Source of the DNA: Gaiellasilicea sp046594445
GTDB taxonomy: Bacteria > Actinomycetota > Thermoleophilia > Gaiellales > Gaiellaceae
Reading direction: 5' to 3'
Assembly: GCA_046594445.1 (NCBI GenBank)
Contig: JBKJSM010000011.1
Coordinates: 1-5,915, forward strand
DNA length: 5,915 bases
Positions within the stretch are counted from its first letter, which is position 1. Each line of letters begins with the position of its first letter. Made by a program: the position numbers and the translations under genes. This document shows, one piece after another, positions 1 to 5,597 of this stretch. Below the pieces are notes generated by a model. The model had not been told where the DNA came from, did no database searches, and saw only the letters and a program-made list of their open reading frames with translations.

Positions 1-174
1 CTGCGAGACGGCGACGCCGTGGCGCTCCCGCAGCTCCGCCACCCGCTCCTCACGCCGCGTCGAGGCGGCGAGCTCTGCGGCCGTACGCCAGCCGGACGAG
101 AGCAGCCCGCTCAGGAGCGCCTCGCCGATCTGTCCGGCGCCGAGGATCGCGATCCGCCGCTGGTCTACAGCCAT
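1..174 (-). CDS. proC: Pyrroline-5-carboxylate reductase, N-terminal part (cut by window edge)
   Basis: ProC carries out the last step of proline synthesis in the cytosol: NAD(P)H-dependent reduction of 1-pyrroline-5-carboxylate to L-proline. Only the first 58 residues are present, and the frame is still open at position 1. Residues 8-24 give a beta strand followed by the dinucleotide-binding loop GAGQIG and the helix EALLSGLL. This is the Rossmann start of actinobacterial ProC proteins, where Lys or Gln followed by Ile-Gly replaces the Asn-Met of the enterobacterial enzyme. After it come STRREERVAELRERHGV, the second strand and the helix that holds the NADP phosphate. The ATG at 174-172 shares its A with the TGA stop of the transporter gene upstream (TGATG), so translational coupling is likely. 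The catalytic and dimerisation domain lies outside the window. Another family of short Rossmann dehydrogenases is possible, but the combination fits ProC best. Confidence 0.85.
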   Translation of the reverse strand, partial: MAVDQRRIAILGAGQIGEALLSGLLSSGWRTAAELAASTRREERVAELRERHGVAVSQ

Positions 175-1568
175 CACCGGAGTCTAGAGTCGCGGAGCCA
201 CAGGGCGGTCGCGGCCGCGAGGAGGCAGAGCACCGCGCCGACGATGAAGATGCGGTTGAGCACGAATACGGTCGCGTCCGTCACCCGAGTCTCGTAGACG
301 TCGAGCCGTGACCCGTATGCCCCGTCGCTCTCACCCTCCCCGCGTAGCGGCAGGGGAAGTGCGGAAGTGCGGCGCGTGAATGCGGCGAGGCCCCACGTCG
401 TCAGCGCGGCGAGTCCGACAGTCATCCCGATCGTGCGGGCGATCGTCAGCGATGCGGATGCGACCGCCTCGCTGCCGCCGTGCGCAGCCGCCAGCGCCGC
501 GCCGGCGAGAGGCGCGAGGACGATCCCGAACCCGATGCCCGCGAGCGCCAGGTCGAGCGAGATCTCCGGCTCGCCGACGCCGGCGTCCCAGCGAGCGAGG
601 AGAGCGAAGCCGGCTGCGCTCGCGAGCATTCCGCCTGCTGCGATCGCGGAGTAGGGGAGGCGGCCTCCGAGCCAGCCGCCGATCAGGGCGCCGAGCGGGA
701 TCAGCGCCGTGAAACGGAGGAGCATCAGGGCGCCCCCGGTCGGGCTACGGTCGAGCACGATGACGGCGAACAGGGGTACCTCGACGAGCGCGACGACCAG
801 GGCCCCACCGATCAGCAGGTTTGCGGCGTTGGCCGAGACGAAGCCGGCATGCCGGTAGAGCGACCGCTCGAGCAGGGGGTATCTCGCCCGCCGCTGGCGG
901 CGAGCGAAAGCCCCTGTGAGCGCGGCGGCAGCGAGGAGCACGAGGGGCCTGTCCCCGAGACCGTCGCCGGAGAGGCCGACCGTGAGTGCAAGCAGCGCCA
1001 GGCCGGCGAGAGCCGCGCCGATCCAGTCCACGCGCTCTGACGTCCCGCCTCCGCCCACGACGAGCGACCGAACGAGCACCGCGACGAGGAGCGAGAGCGG
1101 CAGGTTGAGCCAGAAGACCCAACGCCAATCGAGGGTGTCGAGAACGACTGCTCCGTAGAGGGGACCGAGCACGGCGCCTGCCTCCGTGGCGCCGGCGATC
1201 AGGCCGAGCGCAAGGATGCGTCTCCTGCCGTCGTACATGGCCGCCGCAGCGGCGAGCGCGACGGGGACGAGGCCCCCGCCGCCGACCGCCTGGACGGCAC
1301 GCGCGGCGACGAGCTGCCAGACACCGTCCGCCACCGCCGCCCACCTCGAGCCGGCTGCGAACAGGGCGCAGGCAACGAGCAGCAGCGGTCGGTAGCCGTA
1401 GACGTCCGCGGCGCGGCCGATCAGCGGCAGCGCAGCGGTGTAGCCGAGCAGGTAGGCCGTGACGATCCAAGTGGCGTCGTCAAGCCTGGTGATCGGTATC
1501 TCCAGGTCGGCGATCACCTGGGGGAGCACCGTGACGACGACGGTCTGATCGAGGCCCGAGACGAACAC
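174..1568 (-). CDS. DHA2-type MFS transporter, P55/Rv1410c-like (start uncertain)
   Basis: This is a 14-segment major facilitator transporter of the inner membrane. Numbered from the GTG at 1568, it shows the family motif LDQT at 6-9 in helix 1, motif A (GRAADVYGYR) between helices 2 and 3, and motif C (GAVLGPLYGA) in helix 5. I count 14 hydrophobic segments, the last two separated by a polar loop of about 30 residues containing LPLPLRGEGES. The gene directly upstream encodes an LprG/LppX lipoprotein, the arrangement of mycobacterial lprG-Rv1410c, where the transporter extracts triacylglycerides from the inner membrane and also affects drug tolerance. A similar lipid-export role is inferred. 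The start is a problem: helix 1 (ALSALAAAVF) begins before the GTG at 1568, and the same frame is open upstream but offers no ATG, GTG or TTG until 1997, deep inside the lipoprotein gene. An ATT at 1664 would give 496 residues. The stop overlaps the proC start. Substrate is not shown by sequence. Confidence 0.88.
   Translation of the reverse strand: MFVSGLDQTVVVTVLPQVIADLEIPITRLDDATWIVTAYLLGYTAALPLIGRAADVYGYRPLLLVACALFAAGSRWAAVADGVWQLVAARAVQAVGGGGLVPVALAAAAAMYDGRRRILALGLIAGATEAGAVLGPLYGAVVLDTLDWRWVFWLNLPLSLLVAVLVRSLVVGGGGTSERVDWIGAALAGLALLALTVGLSGDGLGDRPLVLLAAAALTGAFARRQRRARYPLLERSLYRHAGFVSANAANLLIGGALVVALVEVPLFAVIVLDRSPTGGALMLLRFTALIPLGALIGGWLGGRLPYSAIAAGGMLASAAGFALLARWDAGVGEPEISLDLALAGIGFGIVLAPLAGAALAAAHGGSEAVASASLTIARTIGMTVGLAALTTWGLAAFTRRTSALPLPLRGEGESDGAYGSRLDVYETRVTDATVFVLNRIFIVGAVLCLLAAATALWLRDSRLR
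334..356. repeat. Imperfect GC-rich hairpin inside the transporter gene
   Basis: The arms 334-343 and 347-356 pair around a GTA loop: four pairs, a two-by-two internal mismatch, then four pairs including one G-T. It encodes the LPLRGEGE part of the loop between the last two membrane helices. The sequence resembles GC-rich palindromic interspersed elements seen in many genomes, but a chance hairpin in GC-rich coding DNA is also possible. Confidence 0.4.
356..371. repeat. Tandem 8-base duplication (GAAGTGCG twice)
   Basis: Two adjacent copies of GAAGTGCG occur at 356-363 and 364-371, next to the hairpin at 334-356. Being 16 bases in all and inside the transporter gene, it leaves the frame open. 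It may mark a past slippage or insertion event at this loop, or be chance. Confidence 0.5.
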
Positions 1569-1630
1569 GGCGGCGGCGAGCGCCGAGAGCGCGACCCCCG
1601 CGCGCCGGGACCCCGAGCGCGGTGCGGCCG

Positions 1631-2326
1631 CTACTCCTCCACCTCGGGCGCCTCGATCTCGAATTCCGTGCCGAAGTCGGAGAGCTCGATCGTTCGGCTG
1701 GCCTCGGCCGGCTCGTCTTCGCCGACGGGGCCGCGCACGCGAATGCGGCGCAGAATCTGGTCGGCTTTTCCGATCCAGAGCTCGACATCGACGAGGCGGT
1801 CGCTCGTGCTGCTCACGACGAGCAGCCGGGCGGCGTCGCGGATCTTCACCTTGCCGGTCAGCCGATGGGTCTCGACCCCGCCGACCATCTCTGAGCCTGC
1901 GGCCTCGAGCTCGACTGCGCCCTCGATCACGCTCAGCACGCCCTTGGCGGGATCGAAGAACTCGACGGGGCTCGTGCCGACCTCGAGCCTGCGCCACTTT
2001 CTCGTCAACGGGTCGACGAAGTAGTCCTCGTCGCCCACGAATACGAGCTCCGTCTCGATCGGGATGCGCGAGAACGTCGCCGCTGCCTTCGCCTTGAGCC
2101 GGTCCGGGACGATCACCTCGCCCTCGGCGGAGGTGAGGCTGAGCCCACTGGCGGCCGGGGGCACGTTCTCGACGTCGAGCGTGAAACGGAAGCTCTTCAC
2201 CGCCGCGGTCTTCTCCGCCGCGCCCGCAACGATCTCGGCGGCGGTCGGCTCCTTGCCGCCTCCGTCACCTCCGCAGCCTGCGAGGAGAAGCAGACAGAGG
2301 AGAGCGCCGGGGACGATCCTGCGCAC
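1631..2326 (-). CDS. LprG/LppX-family lipoprotein
   Basis: A 231-residue predicted lipoprotein anchored on the outer face of the cytoplasmic membrane. Residues 1-18 form a lipoprotein signal peptide: MRR, a hydrophobic stretch, then the lipobox LAGC with the lipidated Cys at 18, followed by a Gly-rich linker. The mature part begins TAAEIVAGAAEKTAAVKSF and ends with TIELSDFGTEFEIEAP, the start and finish typical of the LppX/LprA/F/G fold, a half-barrel with a hydrophobic pocket that carries acylated lipids. No enzyme motif is visible. In mycobacteria LprG binds triacylglycerides and glycolipids and works with the MFS transporter P55 encoded next to it; the same pairing and gene order occur here. 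The start is a GTG two bases after the stop of the cyclic-nucleotide-binding gene, with no clear Shine-Dalgarno, which suggests translation by coupling or re-initiation. Family assignment is from recognised sequence character, and the lipid cargo is inferred. Confidence 0.85.
   Translation of the reverse strand: MRRIVPGALLCLLLLAGCGGDGGGKEPTAAEIVAGAAEKTAAVKSFRFTLDVENVPPAASGLSLTSAEGEVIVPDRLKAKAAATFSRIPIETELVFVGDEDYFVDPLTRKWRRLEVGTSPVEFFDPAKGVLSVIEGAVELEAAGSEMVGGVETHRLTGKVKIRDAARLLVVSSTSDRLVDVELWIGKADQILRRIRVRGPVGEDEPAEASRTIELSDFGTEFEIEAPEVEE
1634..1640 (-). promoter_or_regulatory. Shine-Dalgarno-like GGAGGAG without a matching start
   Basis: Read on the minus strand, a strong GGAGGAG sits directly before the TAG stop of the lipoprotein gene, where a ribosome-binding site for the transporter would be expected. 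No ATG, GTG or TTG in the transporter frame follows at the usual 5-10 base distance. The bases also encode the final Glu-Glu of the lipoprotein, so the match may be coincidental. Confidence 0.3.
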
Positions 2327-2328
2327 GG

Positions 2329-2745
2329 TTACAGGGCGGTCGGCGCGAGACGCTCGGCGAGCGCGAGCAGTACACCGAGCTGGATCTTCTCCGAATCGTC
2401 CAGCAGCTTGCGGAAGGCGCGGTCGGTGATCACGAGAGCGCGGACGGGCGAGGTGGTTGTGACCGTGGCGTTGCGCGGCGTCTTCGCGATCAGCGCGATC
2501 TCCCCGACGAAGTCGCCGGGCCCGATCTGCGCGATTCTGTTGCCCCCGCGCTCGACGTCGGCCGTCCCGTCGATCAGGACGATGAACTCCCTGCCGGAGT
2601 CGCCCTCCTTGATCAGCACCTTGCCCGCCGGCAGGTCGATCTCGTCCGCGATCGACGCAACCTCGGCCAGCTCGGACTTCGAGACCGAGGCGAAGAGCGG
2701 GACCGAGCGGATCAACTCGATCTTGGAGTTCTTTCCCAGCTTCAT
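2329..2745 (-). CDS. Stand-alone cyclic-nucleotide-binding domain protein
   Basis: A 138-residue cytosolic protein made of one cyclic-nucleotide-binding (CRP/PKA-type) domain with a short helix at each end and no DNA-binding, kinase or acyltransferase domain. IRSVPLFASVSKSEL at 12-26 is the usual entry helix. Beta-roll segments follow (AGKVLIKEGDSGREFIVLIDG, residues 40-60, with the conserved glycines). The phosphate-binding cassette is GEIALIAKTPRNATV, residues 81-95: Glu82 and Arg91 are in the positions that bind the ribose 2'-OH and the phosphate, with the same spacing as in PKA regulatory subunits, so ligand binding is plausible. With no output domain, it must act through a partner. It lies 28 bases after a class III cyclase gene and 2 bases before the lipoprotein gene. 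I chose the ATG at 2745, because the alternative TTG at 2787 lies inside the cyclase gene and adds 14 residues with no family resemblance. Confidence 0.9.
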   Translation of the reverse strand: MKLGKNSKIELIRSVPLFASVSKSELAEVASIADEIDLPAGKVLIKEGDSGREFIVLIDGTADVERGGNRIAQIGPGDFVGEIALIAKTPRNATVTTTSPVRALVITDRAFRKLLDDSEKIQLGVLLALAERLAPTAL

Positions 2746-2773
2746 CTGCGCGAACTCTAAAGCCGCAAGCGCG

Positions 2774-4714
2774 CTAGCGCCAGGCAAGCGCGACGAGTTC
2801 GACCGAATCCCGCAGGCCTTTGAGCTCGACCGTGCCGGCTGGTGAGCCCGTCCGCTTCAGCCCATCGAGCGTCGCCCGGCTCGCGAGGATCTCGTTCGCC
2901 TGCGCGCGCTCTCCGATTCGGGCGGCCTCGTGGACGCCCTTGCCCTTGTAATCCGAGCCTGCTTGCGTCGCCTCGGTCGCGTGCAACCCGATGCGGACAG
3001 AGGGAGCGAAGCCGTGCTCACGTCGATGTTTCGCGAGCGTTCGCTGGATCTCGACCGCGCACGCCACGGCTGCCCCCGCGTCCGCGAAGGAGACGAAGAA
3101 ACCATCACCGACGTGGTTCACCTCCTCGCCGCCGTGGCTCGTCAGGCATGTCCGCAACGTCCGGTCGTGCCACGCGAGGAGAGAGCTCCACGACTCATCG
3201 CCCATTGCCTCGACGAGATTCGTCGAGCCGCAGATGTCGGTGAACATGAACGTGCGCGCAGCGCGCGGAGCACTGTCCGTCAGCCGTGCCATCAGCTCGC
3301 GTGCCTTGCGGGCCGCAGGTGCGGCGCCGAGGCGGTCGAAGACGGTCGTGGCGGTCTTCAGCTCGAGCACTGCGGTCGCCTGGTCACCCTCGGCCGCCGC
3401 CGCCTCCGCGAGCAGCAGCCGCGTCTGGGCGCCCTCGAACGGCGCATCGACCTCCTGCCACAGCTTGCACGCACGACGCAACCGGGTCGCGGCTGCCGCG
3501 GGTTCCCCCTCTGCGAGCGCGACGGCTCCCCGTGCGTCGGCGGCACGGGCCTCGAGCGCCGGGGTGGCGAATCGCTCCGCGATCCGCTCGAGCTCGTCGG
3601 TTGCGTCGGCTGCGGCAGCAGACTCGCCCGCGGTGAGCGCGACGGCGACAAACGCGGGCAGAAGGCGCGCCCGCGCGAGCTCGGTTCCCTGGCCCGCGAG
3701 CGCTCTCCCGAGCGCGGCGTACGCGGCGGCGGCGTCACCCTGCTCGAGTCGCAGCAGCGCGAGTCCCGGCTGTGGCTCGCGTCCGAGCTCCTGTGCCTGG
3801 CGAAACGCCTCCTCCGCTCCTTCGGCATCGCCGCTGTGCAGCCGGATCTCGCCGATCTCGTAGAAGCCTTCTCCGGCGGCTGAGAGATAAAAGTCCTGGA
3901 GCTCGGCACACGCGTTCCGGGCCTCGGCCTCGGCCTCCGGCCAGGCGCCGCGAAGTCGCATGAGGCCCGCCCGATGGACGCGGCACAGGCCCGGGAAGCC
4001 CCCGATCGCCTGCCGCTCGCACCAACGCCTCGCCGCTTCGGTCCATTCGCCCGCGCGACGGTAGTCTGCGAGCGACTCGCACACCGCGATCGTGTTGCAG
4101 TAGACGACCCCGGTGGTCAGCGGAGCCAGATCGCCGGACACGGCCGCCACCGTCGCTTCGTCGACGAGCGCGAGCCCTTCCTTGACCCGGCCGGCCGCCA
4201 CGAGCACGCGCCCCCGGTCGTGGAGCGCGAGCGCCTGGAGATCCCGGTCTCCGTGGCGCGTGGCGATGTCCAGCGCGGTGGTCGCGTGCTCACTCGCTCG
4301 CTCGAAGTCGCCCTCGGCCTCGAAGGCGATCACGGCGTGCAGACGGGCGAGGTAGCCATGGACGACACACTCCGGCCGGTCAGCGAGCAGGCGCTCGGCC
4401 TGACCGAGCCAGCCTGCGCCAACCGCGGAGGCGAGACGCCCGAACTCGTCTTTTGCCAGCCGGAGGGCGACCCTGGCCGCGTCCTCGTGCCGCCCTGCGT
4501 CGAGGTGCTGGTGGAAGGCTCGCTCGTTCGCCGCGATCGCCTCGTCGAGCTTCCCGCTCCACCAGGCGGCGTCGCCGAGCCGCTCGTAGTCCTCCGCGTC
4601 CAGCTCTCCGTGCTCACGTGCCTCGCGGTAGAGCGCGAGCGCCTCCGCCCACGAGTGCCTCGAAGATGCTTCGCGCGCGGCCGCCAGGGTGGTGTCGACC
4701 TCGTGAACCCCCAT
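2774..4714 (-). CDS. TPR-repeat protein with C-terminal class III nucleotidyl cyclase domain
   Basis: A 646-residue soluble protein. Residues about 10-475 are Ala-rich paired helices of TPR type (for example around 22-72, 160-190, 284-310 and 390-460), similar to the TPR halves of large actinobacterial regulators. They probably form a protein-interaction or sensing scaffold. Residues 487-646 form a class III adenylate/guanylate cyclase domain, which makes a cyclic nucleotide from an NTP as a dimer. The two metal aspartates are Asp493 (FTDICGST) and Asp537 (VGDGFFV). Arg599 (AARI) is the transition-state arginine and Asp588 (SDYKGKG) the substrate-contacting aspartate. Two positions are unusual: the substrate lysine four residues before the second metal Asp is Asn533, and the transition-state Asn four residues before Arg599 is His595. 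No membrane segment or signal peptide is seen. The ATG at 4714 fits, as an upstream GTG at 4780 lies within the glycosylase gene. The next gene encodes a cyclic-nucleotide-binding protein, its likely partner. Confidence 0.92.
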   Translation of the reverse strand: MGVHEVDTTLAAAREASSRHSWAEALALYREAREHGELDAEDYERLGDAAWWSGKLDEAIAANERAFHQHLDAGRHEDAARVALRLAKDEFGRLASAVGAGWLGQAERLLADRPECVVHGYLARLHAVIAFEAEGDFERASEHATTALDIATRHGDRDLQALALHDRGRVLVAAGRVKEGLALVDEATVAAVSGDLAPLTTGVVYCNTIAVCESLADYRRAGEWTEAARRWCERQAIGGFPGLCRVHRAGLMRLRGAWPEAEAEARNACAELQDFYLSAAGEGFYEIGEIRLHSGDAEGAEEAFRQAQELGREPQPGLALLRLEQGDAAAAYAALGRALAGQGTELARARLLPAFVAVALTAGESAAAADATDELERIAERFATPALEARAADARGAVALAEGEPAAAATRLRRACKLWQEVDAPFEGAQTRLLLAEAAAAEGDQATAVLELKTATTVFDRLGAAPAARKARELMARLTDSAPRAARTFMFTDICGSTNLVEAMGDESWSSLLAWHDRTLRTCLTSHGGEEVNHVGDGFFVSFADAGAAVACAVEIQRTLAKHRREHGFAPSVRIGLHATEATQAGSDYKGKGVHEAARIGERAQANEILASRATLDGLKRTGSPAGTVELKGLRDSVELVALAWR

Positions 4715-4748
4715 TCCGTTCCATTGTGCGGCCTGGGAGGCGGTATTA

Positions 4749-5570
4749 CTAGGCCGCGCGCGAGCGGACGAGCCGGGCACGGTCGGCGCTCGCTCCCGGG
4801 ACGAGGCCGTGCTTCCAGCCGTGCATCAGATAGACGCCCGCGAGCCCGGCCCACTCCTCGTAGGGCTCGAGCAGCTCGGCGGTCTCGTAGATGTCGACCC
4901 ACCGTCCCCAGAGCGCCGAGCACAGCTTGACGAGCGTGAGGTCGCCAACGAGCCCGTGGCGATAGCTGCCGAGCCCCCGCAGCGCGATCACACCGAGCGA
5001 CCAGGGGCCGAGGCCGCGCTCGCGCAGGAGTCGCGCCGCAACGTCTTCGATCGGACGGTCGCGCAGCCCTTCGAGGTCGATCGTGCGGCAGATCCGGACG
5101 AGCGCAGCGGCCCGGTGCGTCGCGAGGCCGAGCCGGCGCAGCTCGGCGGGCGAGAGCGCTCCGATCGTCTCGCGCGTGGGCGCCTCCTGCCCGATCGCAC
5201 GCATGATCGCGCGCTCCGTTGCGAACGCGCGCTTGACGTCGACGAGCTGCCCGCAGATCGCGTGCAGCGCGGCGCGCGCGACCGTGGGATGGCGGAGCGG
5301 CCGCAGCCCGTGTAGCTCCCTGATCGACGGACCGAGCAGCGGATCGCGGCGGAAGCGGCGCGCGAACTCGGTCGTGTCGGCGTCGAGCGCGAGCATGAAG
5401 CGCAGCAGCTCCACCCCCTCCTCGTCGGGCGCGCGCAGCCGGACGAGGCCGTCCCTGCCCTGCCACGCCGTCCCGGTCCCGCCGCCCGGCAGCGGGCTTT
5501 CGTACGGGCGCCCGGAGGTCATCAGGTCGAGCCGGTAGGGCCCGGCCGGTCTCAGGGTGGCGTCGATCAC
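4749..5570 (-). CDS. AlkA-type DNA-3-methyladenine glycosylase (HhH-GPD)
   Basis: A 273-residue DNA base-excision repair enzyme expected to cleave the glycosidic bond of alkylated purines. Residues about 1-85 resemble the N-terminal AlkA domain (PYRLDLMTSGRPYE, then a beta-rich stretch). Residues about 95-260 form the HhH-GPD domain: the hairpin is LLRERGLGPWSLG near 181-193 and the catalytic aspartate is Asp210 in VGDLTLVK. Trp190 sits where E. coli AlkA has Trp218, and the 20-residue spacing to the Asp matches AlkA. The position that holds the lyase lysine in OGG1/EndoIII is occupied by this Trp, so a monofunctional glycosylase is predicted. No Fe-S cysteine cluster is present. I chose the GTG at 5570, preceded by AAGGTGCGAGG. 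The frame stays open to 5903, but that upstream part is antisense to the methyltransferase and its palindrome. The gene leads the minus-strand run, with 34 bases to the cyclase. Confidence 0.87.
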   Translation of the reverse strand: MIDATLRPAGPYRLDLMTSGRPYESPLPGGGTGTAWQGRDGLVRLRAPDEEGVELLRFMLALDADTTEFARRFRRDPLLGPSIRELHGLRPLRHPTVARAALHAICGQLVDVKRAFATERAIMRAIGQEAPTRETIGALSPAELRRLGLATHRAAALVRICRTIDLEGLRDRPIEDVAARLLRERGLGPWSLGVIALRGLGSYRHGLVGDLTLVKLCSALWGRWVDIYETAELLEPYEEWAGLAGVYLMHGWKHGLVPGASADRARLVRSRAA

Positions 5571-5597
5571 CGCCTCGCACCTTACTCTTGTGCCCTG
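5571..5597. promoter_or_regulatory. Compact divergent promoter region
   Basis: Only 27 bases separate the start codons of the divergent glycosylase and methyltransferase genes. A -10-like TACTCT lies at 5583-5588 on the plus strand, 9 bases before the methyltransferase ATG. A -10-like TAAGGT lies at 5584-5579 on the minus strand, 8 bases before the glycosylase GTG. The two share the central TA. The spacing fits leaderless transcripts in both directions, and the methyltransferase has no Shine-Dalgarno. On the glycosylase side AAGG could instead be a ribosome-binding site, which would place that promoter inside the methyltransferase gene. No -35 elements were identified. Confidence 0.4.

Noticed and set aside
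1569..1997. N-terminal extension of the transporter frame to an ATG at 1997
   Set aside because: The extra 143 residues are mostly arginine-rich, lie out of frame within the lipoprotein gene and show no membrane or domain character; the lipoprotein frame there is clearly the coding one.
2746..2787. Longer start (TTG at 2787) for the cyclic-nucleotide-binding protein
   Set aside because: It would overlap the end of the cyclase gene and add 14 residues without family resemblance; the ATG at 2745 is simpler.
4731..4741. Small palindrome GCCTGGGAGGC between glycosylase and cyclase genes as a terminator
   Set aside because: The stem is only four pairs and there is no following T run on either strand, so it does not qualify as an intrinsic terminator.
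4715..4780. Longer start (GTG at 4780) for the cyclase
   Set aside because: The extra 22 residues lie mostly inside the end of the glycosylase gene and look like shadow sequence; the ATG at 4714 begins at the first helix.
2930..4930. Long open frames on the plus strand across the cyclase gene
   Set aside because: They are antisense to a clear TPR-cyclase gene, rich in Arg and Pro, have no recognisable domains, and are expected by chance in GC-rich DNA.
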